21,025 nucleotides of DNA from an uncultured Collinsella sp. GTDB taxonomy: Bacteria > Actinomycetota > Coriobacteriia > Coriobacteriales > Coriobacteriaceae. The DNA lies in assembly GCA_958349325.1 (NCBI GenBank), contig CATWCP010000016.1, forward strand, positions 1-21,025, written 5' to 3'. The translations under genes and the position numbers were made by a program. Shown in pieces: positions 1-7,682 of the stretch. A model generated the notes under the pieces. It was not told the DNA's origin, made no database searches, and saw nothing but the letters and a program-made list of their open reading frames with translations. Within the stretch, counting starts at the first letter, position 1. Every line of letters starts with the position of its first letter.

Positions 1-995
1 GCGGCGATAGCGACCAGCGCGTTTTCCACGTTAAAGTCTCCCGCGATACCCAGCAGGACCTTCTCCCCCGCCTCGGACTCGTCGGCACACAGGCCATGCA
101 AGTTGAACTCGATGCTAAAGCCGACCATGCGTACGTCGCTCGCCCACAGGCTTGCCTCGGGATGCTCGACGCCAACGGTCACCAAGCGCTCGGCCGTCGA
201 CGCTGCCTCCAGCACGCGTTCGACTTCATCAGTGCCCAGATTCACTACGGCAGTCTTAGCCTGATCAAAGATCCTGAGCTTGCTCTCAAAATAATCCTCA
301 AACGTGGGGTGTTCGATCGGCGAGATGTGGTCGCGGCCGATGTTGAGGAAACACGCCACGTCAAACGGCAGATTCTCGACGCGTTGATACTTGAGCGCCT
401 GGCTCGAGACCTCCATGACCATGAACTGGCGACCGGACTCACGGCAGTTGGCGATATGGCGCCAGACCTCGGGAGCCTCGGGCGTGGTGTTGGTGCTCTC
501 GTAGCACTCGATACCATCGTCGGTGTTCACCGAGCCGATCATGCCGCAGGACTCGCCCGCCGCTTTGATAATCGACTGAAGCATAAAAGCGGCCGTGGTC
601 TTTCCCTTGGTGCCGGTGATGCCCACGATCTTGACGTCGTGGTCGGGACGGTCGTAGACCTCCGGCGGCAACAGGGCCATGGCCGTGCGAACGCTATCAA
701 CAACCAGCATCGCAGCACCGCTCTCCTGCGCCAGCGGCTCCAGAGACTCGACCAGCGACTCCTCGCACACAAATGCGACGGCGCCCGCATCGAGCGCCAT
801 GCTCAAAAACGCGGGCTTAAAGGCAGCACCTTTGCAGAAGAACACGTCACCTGCCGAGACCACGCGCGAATCAAACGAGCAGCCGGTCACGGCACGCTCG
901 TCAACCTGCTCTGATGCGCGCAGCTCGCCGCACACGTCGAGAAGCTTGGCAAGCGTATCGACCGTGGTCACGGTCGCGGAATCCAAATGGTGCAT
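1..995 (-). CDS. murE: MurE-type UDP-N-acetylmuramyl-tripeptide synthetase, N-terminal part (cut by window edge)
   Basis: Mur ligase that adds the third, diamino, residue to UDP-MurNAc-L-Ala-D-Glu using ATP in the cytoplasm. About 331 residues are visible and the frame stays open to the window edge. Seen: N-terminal UDP-binding domain (1-115), P-loop GITGTKGKTT (125-134), the substrate motif NTTPE (169-173), MEVSSQAL (194-201), NIGRDHISPIEH (218-229) and DYFESKL, whose Lys239 fits the carbamylated lysine. The TTP, EVSS and DYF..K motifs point to MurE rather than MurC, MurD or MurF. SQAL and DHISPIEH replace the more familiar SHAL and DHLDYHG, a variant I associate with Firmicutes/Coriobacteria-type MurE. 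The start ATG has AAAGGTG a few bases upstream. The DNPR-type motif that decides between lysine and diaminopimelate lies outside the window, so the added amino acid is unknown. It follows asnB on the same strand but is separated by a terminator. Confidence 0.88.
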   Translation of the reverse strand, partial: MHHLDSATVTTVDTLAKLLDVCGELRASEQVDERAVTGCSFDSRVVSAGDVFFCKGAAFKPAFLSMALDAGAVAFVCEESLVESLEPLAQESGAAMLVVDSVRTAMALLPPEVYDRPDHDVKIVGITGTKGKTTAAFMLQSIIKAAGESCGMIGSVNTDDGIECYESTNTTPEAPEVWRHIANCRESGRQFMVMEVSSQALKYQRVENLPFDVACFLNIGRDHISPIEHPTFEDYFESKLRIFDQAKTAVVNLGTDEVERVLEAASTAERLVTVGVEHPEASLWASDVRMVGFSIEFNLHGLCADESEAGEKVLLGIAGDFNVENALVAIA

Positions 996-1055
996 CTTTC
1001 ACCTTTCTCAGCCATTTGGCAGGGACGGTTTTATAGTAACTGAAACGCACCCACG

Positions 1056-1080
1056 CAAAAACGGCTCCCGGAGGAGCCGT
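1056..1080 (-). terminator. Intrinsic terminator of asnB
   Basis: An 8-bp perfect stem ACGGCTCC/GGAGCCGT (1061-1068 and 1073-1080) with a 4-nt loop is followed, on the minus strand, by a run of five T. It starts 27 bases after the asnB stop, so asnB and murE are probably separate transcription units. Confidence 0.85.
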
Positions 1081-1106
1081 TACGCGCAGGCGTTCGTAAG
1101 CCGAGG

Positions 1107-2987
1107 CTAGGCAGCCTGAACAGAAGGCTGGCCCTCGTCGATAAAGAAGCGCTTGTACCACACTAGGAACACGAGCGGCGTATAGATCTTGCGCTGGAAA
1201 TCGCCCTTGCCCGCAAAGTGCAGATCGAGCAGGTGCATGAGCTCGTCGGTATTGAAGAACTCGCTTGCCCACGGCGCGGTGAAGTACTCCTTGACATAGT
1301 CGTACCACTTTTGCTCGCGCAGCCAGTAGACAATCGGCACCGGGAAGCCCACCTTGGGACGGGTGGCCCACTCATCGGGCAGCGACTTGTTGGCAGCGTG
1401 GCGGAGTACCTGTTTGTTGCCGTTCTCGTTGATGCGGTAGCGGTCGGGAATGTGCTCGGCGAACTCCATGACTTTGCGGTCCAGGAAGGGCACGCGCAGC
1501 TCCAGCGAGTGTGCCATGCACATCTTGTCGGCCTTGAGCAGAATGTCGCCCGGGAGCCACATGTTCATGTCCAGGTACTGCTTCTTGACCAGTTCGGGCT
1601 GACCCTTCACGCGTGCGTAGATGGGTGCAGCGAGCTCGAAGGCGCCGTCGCCGGTGTTGTACTCGGGCTTGAGCACGCCGTCGACCTCGCGCTCCGGCCA
1701 TACCAGAGCCTGTCCCAGGAACGACTTCTCGGGGATCTCGGCACCCTTGACCAGGAAGTTATGTCCCTTGAAGTACGGCATATGCAGCGCCAGGTTACCG
1801 AGCGCGCGACGGACGGGCAGCGGCACCATCTTTTTGTACTTGCGCACCGGGACCGTATCCTCGTAGTAGGCGTAGCCGCCAAAGAGTTCGTCGGCGCCTT
1901 CGCCCGAAAGCACGACGGTAACGTCCTTGCGGGCCATCTCGGCCAAGAACCACAGCGGCACGGAAGACAGGTTGGACTGCGGTTCGTCCATGTGATACTG
2001 GATGTCCTCGAGCGCACCGAAGAACTCGTCGGCGGTAATCATCTTGCGAACGTTCTCGACGCCGAGCTTATCGGAAAGCTCCTTGGCGTAGTTGGTCTCG
2101 TTAAAGTTCTTGTAGTCAAAGCCCACCGAGAAGGTCTTGTCGGGCATGAGGCAAGCGGCGATGTAGCTAGAGTCGACGCCACCGGAGAGGAACGACGCGA
2201 CCTTGACGTCGGCGATGCGATGGGCCTCGACGCTCTCGTGCACGACCTCGTCCAGCTCGTCGACGTACTCCTCGAACGGCTTCTCGACGGCAGAGTAATC
2301 ACAATCCCAGTAGCGCTCGATGTTCATCTTGCCGGTCGGGATATCGACGGTAAAGTAGTGCGCCGGCGGCAGCTTGTAGACACCCTCGAAGAAGGTCTCC
2401 TCGGTTGCCGAATACTGCAGCGTCATGTACGGACGCAGGGCCTTTTTGTTGACCGCCTTGTGGAAGTGCGGGTAGTCCAGGAAGCTCTTGATCTCGGAGC
2501 CAAAGAGCACGCCCGGAGCGCCGTCGCCCGCATCGGCCATGGGATAGTAGTAAAGCGGCTTGATGCCAAAGATGTCACGGGCGCCAAAAAGCTTGTTCTT
2601 CTTTTTGTCCCAGATGACGAAGGCGTACATACCGCGCAGGCGATCGAGGACGGCCTCGCCCCACTCCTCGTAGCCGTGCAGGAGGCTCTCGGTGTCGGCG
2701 CCGCAATGGAACTTGTAGCCCTTGGCTTCGAGCTCGGAACGGAGTTCTTGGAAGTTGTAGATCTCACCGTTGAAGACAATGACGACGCTGCCGTCCTCAT
2801 TGGCCATGGGCTGAGCGCCGGCCTCGGTCAGATCGAGGATCGACAAGCGGCGGAAGCCGAGGGCAACGCGGCCGTCGATAAACTGACCGCCCATGTCGGG
2901 ACCGCGATGGACGATGCGGTCCATCATCTTGGTGAGCACCTCGGATTGGTTATCCGTCCCACCGACAAAACCGACAAAACCGCACAT
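1107..2987 (-). CDS. asnB: Asparagine synthetase (glutamine-hydrolysing)
   Basis: Makes asparagine from aspartate, glutamine and ATP. The 626-residue protein starts MCGFVGF, so Cys2 becomes the N-terminal nucleophile of the glutaminase domain (about 1-210). That domain also shows HRGPD (27-31), FNGEIYN (72-78) and GADTE (96-100). The C-terminal synthetase domain carries the PP-loop SGGVDSS (268-274) and SGEGADELFGGY (361-372), which bind ATP and aspartate. Length fits the roughly 610-640 residue AsnB/AsnO group known from Bacillus rather than the 554-residue E. coli form. The ATG is preceded by GAGGGG. A TATACT box lies on the minus strand at 3039-3044, about 50 bases upstream, but no convincing -35 box was found. 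It stands alone, divergent from the tRNA gene, with its own terminator. No truncation is seen. Confidence 0.95.
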   Translation of the reverse strand: MCGFVGFVGGTDNQSEVLTKMMDRIVHRGPDMGGQFIDGRVALGFRRLSILDLTEAGAQPMANEDGSVVIVFNGEIYNFQELRSELEAKGYKFHCGADTESLLHGYEEWGEAVLDRLRGMYAFVIWDKKKNKLFGARDIFGIKPLYYYPMADAGDGAPGVLFGSEIKSFLDYPHFHKAVNKKALRPYMTLQYSATEETFFEGVYKLPPAHYFTVDIPTGKMNIERYWDCDYSAVEKPFEEYVDELDEVVHESVEAHRIADVKVASFLSGGVDSSYIAACLMPDKTFSVGFDYKNFNETNYAKELSDKLGVENVRKMITADEFFGALEDIQYHMDEPQSNLSSVPLWFLAEMARKDVTVVLSGEGADELFGGYAYYEDTVPVRKYKKMVPLPVRRALGNLALHMPYFKGHNFLVKGAEIPEKSFLGQALVWPEREVDGVLKPEYNTGDGAFELAAPIYARVKGQPELVKKQYLDMNMWLPGDILLKADKMCMAHSLELRVPFLDRKVMEFAEHIPDRYRINENGNKQVLRHAANKSLPDEWATRPKVGFPVPIVYWLREQKWYDYVKEYFTAPWASEFFNTDELMHLLDLHFAGKGDFQRKIYTPLVFLVWYKRFFIDEGQPSVQAA

Positions 2988-3155
2988 ATACTATCCCCTC
3001 TGCTGTTGCTGGGCATCAAATCGAATCAGTAGCTTTTGAGTATACCCGAGGGCGTAAAGAGGGGCGGAATGTTCAGGCAATCTCAACTGAATCAGCTCCG
3101 CTGCGACACGTGCCAGTTACCTTTAATGGATATGAGATGAATGAGGCGATTGTTT

Positions 3156-3164
3156 TGCTATACT
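3156..3164 (+). promoter_or_regulatory. Extended -10 promoter of tRNA-Val
   Basis: TGCTATACT is an extended -10 box whose last base is 11 nt from the first base of the tRNA. No good -35 match was found, which is usual for extended -10 promoters. Confidence 0.6.
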
Positions 3165-3174
3165 CTCTCCGCAC

Positions 3175-3250
3175 GGGCGATTGGCGCAACGGTTAGCGCA
3201 GGTGCTTTACACGCACAAGGCTGGGGGTTCGAATCCCTCATCGCCCACCA
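3175..3250 (+). tRNA. tRNA-Val (anticodon UAC)
   Basis: A full cloverleaf can be drawn: acceptor GGGCGAT (3175-3181) with ATCGCCC (3240-3246), D stem GCGC/GCGC, anticodon loop TTTACAC (3206-3212) with anticodon TAC at 3208-3210, five-base variable loop, T arm with TTCGAAT loop (3228-3234), discriminator A, and an encoded CCA (3248-3250). It decodes GUA and probably other valine codons. The outermost anticodon-stem pair is a G-A mismatch (3201 and 3217), leaving four good pairs. The GGTTCGAATCCC core of the T arm is intact, so the gene is probably functional. Confidence 0.95.
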
Positions 3251-3319
3251 CTGATTTGATAGGCTCCCAGCAATGGGAGCCTTTCTTTTTTTGGGCCCAT
3301 CGCAGAGGGATTCGAACCC
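3233..3319 (+). repeat. Direct repeat, copy 1: tRNA-Val 3' end, terminator and flank
   Basis: These 87 bases recur 187 bp downstream with two single-base deletions and one substitution. The unit starts inside the T arm of the tRNA, covers the acceptor 3' strand and CCA, the whole terminator, and ends in GAGGGATTCGAACCC, which is the exact reverse complement of the T-arm segment at 3225-3239. Confidence 0.9.
3261..3292 (+). terminator. Intrinsic terminator of tRNA-Val
   Basis: A 9-bp perfect stem AGGCTCCCA/TGGGAGCCT with a GCAA loop is followed by TTCTTTTTTT. It begins 11 bases after the encoded CCA. Confidence 0.92.
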
Positions 3320-3419
3320 GCCAGGGTGCGGAGCTGAGGAAACGCGAAGCGTTTTCCAGCGCAGCACGCGAGGGCCGTAGGCCCGAAGCGAAAGCGGGCG
3401 GCGTCAGCCGCACGCGGAC
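3320..3419. other. 100-bp GC-rich spacer between the two tRNA-end copies, rich in small hairpins
   Basis: No credible gene. It contains three consecutive palindromes: GGAAACGC-GAA-GCGTTTTCC (one bulged T), GGGCC-GTA-GGCCC, and GCGGC-GTCA-GCCGC. Open frames across it are tRNA-derived artefacts. It is much more GC-rich than the element that follows. Function unknown; it may have been inserted into, or copied with, the tRNA end. Confidence 0.6.
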
Positions 3420-3504
3420 ATCCCTCATCGCCCACCACTGATTTGATAGGCTCCCAGCAATGGGGCCTTTCTTTTTTGGACCCATCGCAGAGGGATTCGA
3501 ACCC
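3420..3504 (+). repeat. Direct repeat, copy 2: truncated tRNA-Val 3' end plus degraded terminator
   Basis: The copy begins at ATCCCTCATCGCCCACCA, so it keeps the 3' side of the T stem, the acceptor 3' strand and CCA but lacks the rest of the tRNA. Its terminator arm has lost one base (TGGGGCCT instead of TGGGAGCCT), leaving a bulged T, and the T-run is one shorter. The sequence upstream (ACGCGGAC) has no TTCGA core, so this is not a functional tRNA. It looks like a recombination or integration scar. Confidence 0.88.
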
Positions 3505-3529
3505 CACAGCTCACTCGTTTCAAGGGCAG

Positions 3530-3747
3530 TGGTCAAAAAATGCCAAATATGAGTACTGCTACCTCTTTTGTAACAGCATTTTCGAGGTCCCAAAGGGCAA
3601 ATCTGACATCAAAGCAACGGCTAACGGTCCAGATGAGCATGTTTTCTGACAGCAAAACTGGACATATGCGGTCCAATTCGTCAAATTGTGTCTAATTTAT
3701 ATGCTACAGAATTAGTGCCCGTACTCATATTTGGCATTTTTTGACCA
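3530..3747. repeat. 218-bp AT-rich element with perfect 27-bp terminal inverted repeats
   Basis: The left end (3530-3556, TGGTCAAAAAATGCCAAATA then TGAGTAC) is an exact reverse complement of the right end (3721-3747). Inside are further small palindromes: CAATT/AATTG, TGGAC/GTCCA, CTAATT/AATTAG and ACCTC/GAGGT. There is no plausible coding frame and no transposase. Size, terminal repeats and AT-richness beside GC-rich genes resemble a miniature inverted-repeat element; a folded transcript is the alternative. I saw no clear target-site duplication in the flanks (GGGCAG left, GAGGGA right). Confidence 0.8.
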
Positions 3748-3776
3748 GAGGGACTTTTGACCATCGCAAATCAGCA

Positions 3777-3839
3777 ACAAAACGGGCTCCGGATCGCCAA
3801 ATCATGCCGCATATGACACACCCAGCAGTCCGGAACCCG
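3777..3839 (-). terminator. Probable terminator of the arg cluster, downstream of argD
   Basis: On the minus strand CGGGTTCCGG (3830-3839) pairs with CCGGAGCCCG (3783-3792), 9 of 10 positions, and is followed by TTTTGTTG. The loop is long (37 bases), which is unusual, so termination efficiency is uncertain. It starts about 26 bases past the argD stop. Confidence 0.6.
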
Positions 3840-3864
3840 GTCCAAATTGAGTTATTGCGCCGCG

Positions 3865-5148
3865 TTAGCCCAAGACATCCGACAGGATCTCGATCAGACT
3901 GTCCACGTCGGCTTCCTCGCAGACGAGTGGCGGCAGGAAACGCAGCGTATGCGCACCCGTAGCGTTGATCACGGCACCGGCGGCCAGCGCGCGGGCAACA
4001 ACACCATGCGCGTCGCCCGCGGCATCATCCAAATCACAGCCGAGCATCAAGCCGCGACCACGTACCTCGGTCACGTGCGGCAGCTTGGCGAGCTTTGCCT
4101 CCATATAGGCACCCACCTTGGCAGCATGGTCGGCATAATCGCCGCGCACAAGCGCGGAGAGCGTCGCGGCGCACGCCGCGACGGCCAAGCAGCTACCGCC
4201 AAAGGTCGAGCCGTGGTCGCCCGGCTTAAACACGTCGGCAATCTCCTTCTTTGCCACGACGGCACCCATGGGCACGCCATCGGCAATGCCCTTGGCAAGG
4301 CTCATGATGTCGGGCTCCACGCCATAGGTCTGGAACGCAAACGGCTTACCCGTACGGAAGATACCGCACTGGACCTCGTCGGCGATAAGCACGGCACCCA
4401 CCTCGTGCGCCAATTCGCGCGCCGCAGCTATAAACTCCTCGGTCATGGGATGCACACCGCTCTCGCCCTGGATCGGCTCAAGCATCACAGCACAGATTTC
4501 ACTGCCCAACTGCTTAAAGATTGCGCGCAGCTCATCCACATCGTTGGGCGTACAGGCCACAAAGCCACCCGGCAGCGGGCGGAAACTGTCCTGCAGCCAA
4601 TCCTGCATGGTCGCGGCAATGGTCTCGAGCGTACGACCGTGAAAGCCGCCACGCATGCACACGATGGTGTTGCCTCCGTTGCCGGCACGCTTGGCGTACA
4701 GGCGCGCGAGCTTCATCGAGCCCTCGTTGGCCTCGGCACCGGAGTTGGCAAAGAAGGTCTCCCAAACCTGCTCATCCGCAGCCGGGGCACCAAGAGCAGC
4801 TGCCGTGGTCTCATCGCCGGCGACAATGGCATCGGCAAGCACGCGCGCACCATCTACGTCGTCGTTAGCAAGCTTGGACAGCAGCGCCGCGACCTGTCCG
4901 CGCTGCTCGATGTAGAAGTAATTGGAGACATGCATGAGCTTTTTGGTCTGTGCCTCGAGCGCCGAGAGCACGGCCGGGTCGCCATGACCTAGGCTGCACA
5001 CGCCGATGCCGGCAAGAAAGTCGAGGTACTCACGGCCATCGTCGCCGGTGAGCTTCATGCCGTGACCCTCGACAAACTCGACCGGAGAGCGGCCAAAGGT
5101 ATGCATAACGTAATGGAATTCAAGCGATTGCTGAGCTGCAAGTGACAT
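3865..5148 (-). CDS. argD: Acetylornithine aminotransferase
   Basis: PLP-dependent class III aminotransferase that converts N-acetylglutamate semialdehyde to N-acetylornithine with glutamate as amino donor. The 427-residue protein shows NSGAEANE (135-142), the GGFHGRT segment (167-173), ADEVQCGIFRTG (256-267) with PLP-contacting Asp257, the Schiff-base lysine Lys286 in SLAKGIADGVPMGA, and GSTFGG (313-318). It is about 30 residues longer than usual; the extra part is around 95-125, an Ala/Asp-rich insertion just before NSGAEA. Context is what separates ArgD from other class III enzymes here: it is the last gene after argB, 69 bp downstream. The ATG has AAAGG upstream. Confidence 0.93.
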   Translation of the reverse strand: MSLAAQQSLEFHYVMHTFGRSPVEFVEGHGMKLTGDDGREYLDFLAGIGVCSLGHGDPAVLSALEAQTKKLMHVSNYFYIEQRGQVAALLSKLANDDVDGARVLADAIVAGDETTAAALGAPAADEQVWETFFANSGAEANEGSMKLARLYAKRAGNGGNTIVCMRGGFHGRTLETIAATMQDWLQDSFRPLPGGFVACTPNDVDELRAIFKQLGSEICAVMLEPIQGESGVHPMTEEFIAAARELAHEVGAVLIADEVQCGIFRTGKPFAFQTYGVEPDIMSLAKGIADGVPMGAVVAKKEIADVFKPGDHGSTFGGSCLAVAACAATLSALVRGDYADHAAKVGAYMEAKLAKLPHVTEVRGRGLMLGCDLDDAAGDAHGVVARALAAGAVINATGAHTLRFLPPLVCEEADVDSLIEILSDVLG

Positions 5149-5217
5149 GGGATGCCTTTCGTTGGGCGCCAGACGGCGCGGGGCTATGGGTGCAGGAATT
5201 GGGCGGCTGCGGGTCAG

Positions 5218-6198
5218 CTAGACCGTCTGAAGCTTCTCGACCTCGTCAAGGTTTTCGGTCAGACGCGCAGCAAACGTCGAAAGCGGATGCGGATGCGTAT
5301 CGAACTCGTAAGCCGTCTCGGTGGAATGGATCACGGTGCCGACGCCGGCATCGGTCAGCAGCTCCAGGAGCAGCGAATGCGGCGTGGTACCGTTAATGAT
5401 GTGGGCACGAAATACGCCGCCGGTAAGCGCATCGACGGCCGCACGCAGCTTGGGAATCATGCCCTTATCGACCTCGCCGCCGTAGAGCATTTCGTTAACC
5501 TCGTCGAGCGTTAGGTTGGAGATAAGCGAGTCCTTGTCGCTAAAGTCCTTGTACAGGCCATCGACATCGGTCAAAAAGATCGCCTTATGCGCGTGGAGCG
5601 CCGCGGCAACGGCACCGGCGGCGGTGTCGGCGTTGATGTTGAAGAAACCGCCGTCCTCCCCCGCCGCGACGGTAGCGATGACGGGGATGTACTCGCTATC
5701 GAGCAGGCGCTCGATATAGTCGGTGTTGACGTGCGTGACCTTGCCTACGCGGCCAAGCTCTGGGTCGAGTGGCTCGGCGATAAGGGTGCCGGCGTCGCTG
5801 CCGGACACGCCCACGGCCAGGTTGCCGTGGTGGTTGAGCGCCGCGACCAGCTCCTGATTGACCTTGCCGCCCAGTACCTCGCGCACGATGTCCATGGTGG
5901 CAGGCGTAGTCACGCGCTGGCCGTTCTTAAACTCGACGGGGATGTCGTAGTGGCTGAGCGCCTCGTTGATAGCCTTGCCGCCGCCGTGCACGATGACGGG
6001 GCGCATACCGATGATCTTGAGCAAAACGATGTCGCTCATCACGTCGCGGCGCAGCTGCTCATCAACCATGGCGGCTCCGCCATATTTGATAACAACCGTC
6101 TTGCCGGTCAGGTTCTTAATCCACGGCAGCGCTTCGAACAGCAGCTGCGCGGTTGCTTCGTTGAATTCGCTCGAACGACAATCGCGTGCGAATTTCAT
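5218..6198 (-). CDS. argB: Acetylglutamate kinase
   Basis: Phosphorylates N-acetylglutamate, the second step of arginine synthesis. Amino-acid kinase fold with VVIKYGGAAM (35-44), VIVHGGGKAIN (68-78) and GVSGSDAGTLI. The ATG at 6198 was chosen: it has GAGG eight bases upstream, whereas the longer frame from a TTG at 6258 adds 20 residues unlike the family and has no good ribosome site. The N-terminus contains a helix ending LLFEALPWIKNL (19-30), which resembles the N-helix of hexameric, arginine-inhibited kinases such as that of Thermotoga maritima; feedback inhibition is therefore inferred. The protein runs about 30 residues past the usual end, with a charged tail. It starts 81 bases after the argJ stop codon. 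Confidence 0.94.
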   Translation of the reverse strand: MKFARDCRSSEFNEATAQLLFEALPWIKNLTGKTVVIKYGGAAMVDEQLRRDVMSDIVLLKIIGMRPVIVHGGGKAINEALSHYDIPVEFKNGQRVTTPATMDIVREVLGGKVNQELVAALNHHGNLAVGVSGSDAGTLIAEPLDPELGRVGKVTHVNTDYIERLLDSEYIPVIATVAAGEDGGFFNINADTAAGAVAAALHAHKAIFLTDVDGLYKDFSDKDSLISNLTLDEVNEMLYGGEVDKGMIPKLRAAVDALTGGVFRAHIINGTTPHSLLLELLTDAGVGTVIHSTETAYEFDTHPHPLSTFAARLTENLDEVEKLQTV

Positions 6199-6279
6199 AA
6201 TCTGCCTCGTCTTTCGTATCGTTATCGCGCCGTGCTCCGCTGTCCGCAATCGCGGCAAGATGCGCAGCGTGCCTGGAAT

Positions 6280-7548
6280 CTAGGAACGGTAATCGCCGTT
6301 GATGGAGATGTACTCATGCGTGAGGTCGCAGGTCCACACAGTCGTTGCCGCGTCGCCTGCGCCCAGGTCGGCCGAGATCACGATCTCGGGCGCCTCGAAA
6401 CGTCGTAGAGCCTCGTCCTCGTCAAAGCGAACAGTCAGACCGTCGCGACAGACGGGCATGCCCATCATGTCGATGGAAACGTCTTCCTGATTAAACTTCA
6501 CGCCGCACTTGCCAAGCGCCATGGCAACGCGGCCCCAGTTGCAGTCGTGGCCGGCGATGCAGGTCTTAACGAGCGGCGAGTTGGCAACGGCACGAGCGGC
6601 GATATCAGCTTCCTCGTCGTTGGCGGCTCCGGTAACGTTGACCGTAACAAGCTTGGATGCGCCCTCGCCATCGGCGGCGATATTGCGCGCCAGGCTCTCG
6701 CACACCTCGTGCACGGCAAATGCCAACTCGTCGAAGGCATCGGAGCCCTCGACGATAGGCTCGGCATCTGCGGCAGCGGCGCCGGAGGCAAGCATGATGC
6801 AGGTGTCGTTGGTCGAGGTGTCGGAATCGACCGTTACCTTGTTAAAGGTCTGCTTGACGGTCGAGAGCAGCAGGGCATGAAGTGCCGCAGGCTCGACGGG
6901 GGCATCGGTGGTGATAACTGCGATCATGGTGGCCATATTGGGCATGATCATGCCCGAGCCCTTGCACATGCCGCCTACCGTATAGACATTGCCCGCATGA
7001 CCCGCAGCCTCACTGACGTAGGACACGGCGTACTCCTTGGAGTGCGTGTCGGTCGTCATGATGGCGCGAGCGGCATCGGCGCCACCGTGGGCGGAGAGCG
7101 CCTCGTAGGCAGCAGGAATGGCTGTCTCAAACGTGTCGATCGGCAGAATCTGGCCAATCACGCCCGTGGAGGCAACCAGAATCTGCTGGGGCTCGCAGCC
7201 GATGACCTGCGATGCGATGCTGCACGTCTCGCGCGCGCATGAAAGGCCGGTCTCACCCGTGGCGGCGTTGGCATTGCCAGAGTTGACCGAAACGCCGGCG
7301 ATGATACCGTAACCCTTGTCGGCACCGCCCAGGTTGGCACGGCTCACTTGCACGGGCGCCGCGCAAAAGCGATTGGTGGTAAACACGCCGGCACCGGGAC
7401 AGGGTTTATCGGGCACGACGAGCGCGTAATCCAGACGCTCGGGGTTCTTGCGGAACCCAGCGTGGATGCCCGCAGCTTTAAAACCAGCCGCAGCCGTAAC
7501 GCCACCCTCGACGGCGCGAATCTTGATATCAAACAGCTCGGTATTCAT
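6280..7548 (-). CDS. argJ: Glutamate N-acetyltransferase / ornithine acetyltransferase
   Basis: Transfers the acetyl group from N-acetylornithine to glutamate, releasing ornithine and closing the acetyl cycle; some members also use acetyl-CoA. The 422-residue precursor has KGSGMIMPNMATMIAVITTD (196-215), with the self-cleavage site Ala206-Thr207; Thr207 becomes the N-terminal nucleophile of the beta chain. VTVDSDTSTNDT and the end THEYISINGDYRS are family hallmarks. Whether it is mono- or bifunctional cannot be read from sequence, and no argA is in the window. The ATG has AAGGAG 11 bases upstream. It follows argC after 134 bp in which only a small GAGTGG/CCACTC hairpin (7631-7646) is seen. 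Confidence 0.96.
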   Translation of the reverse strand: MNTELFDIKIRAVEGGVTAAAGFKAAGIHAGFRKNPERLDYALVVPDKPCPGAGVFTTNRFCAAPVQVSRANLGGADKGYGIIAGVSVNSGNANAATGETGLSCARETCSIASQVIGCEPQQILVASTGVIGQILPIDTFETAIPAAYEALSAHGGADAARAIMTTDTHSKEYAVSYVSEAAGHAGNVYTVGGMCKGSGMIMPNMATMIAVITTDAPVEPAALHALLLSTVKQTFNKVTVDSDTSTNDTCIMLASGAAAADAEPIVEGSDAFDELAFAVHEVCESLARNIAADGEGASKLVTVNVTGAANDEEADIAARAVANSPLVKTCIAGHDCNWGRVAMALGKCGVKFNQEDVSIDMMGMPVCRDGLTVRFDEDEALRRFEAPEIVISADLGAGDAATTVWTCDLTHEYISINGDYRS

Positions 7549-7682
7549 CGTCTTTATGACTCCTTATGTCAAACAAAAAACGAACATCGGTTGGTGCGCC
7601 ATGCCAGTCGTAATCATGAGACCAGCTTAAGAGTGGCGCCCCACTCGATGCCCGACTACCAAATCGTTAACAATCGAATGTG

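Noticed and set aside
1218..3032. 604-residue plus-strand frame over asnB
   Set aside because: Complement of a high-GC gene with all asparagine synthetase motifs; no domain and no ribosome site.
3233..3504. CRISPR array
   Set aside because: Only two repeat copies with an 85-87 bp unit, tRNA-derived; no cas genes.
3420..3504. Second functional tRNA
   Set aside because: Lacks D arm, anticodon arm and the TTCGA core of the T arm.
3158..3649. Several short frames around tRNA-Val (peptides such as GDEGFEPP)
   Set aside because: They translate tRNA and terminator sequence on both strands; a well-known source of false proteins.
6199..6258. Longer argB start at TTG 6258
   Set aside because: No ribosome site and 20 residues without family similarity; ATG 6198 has GAGG at good spacing.
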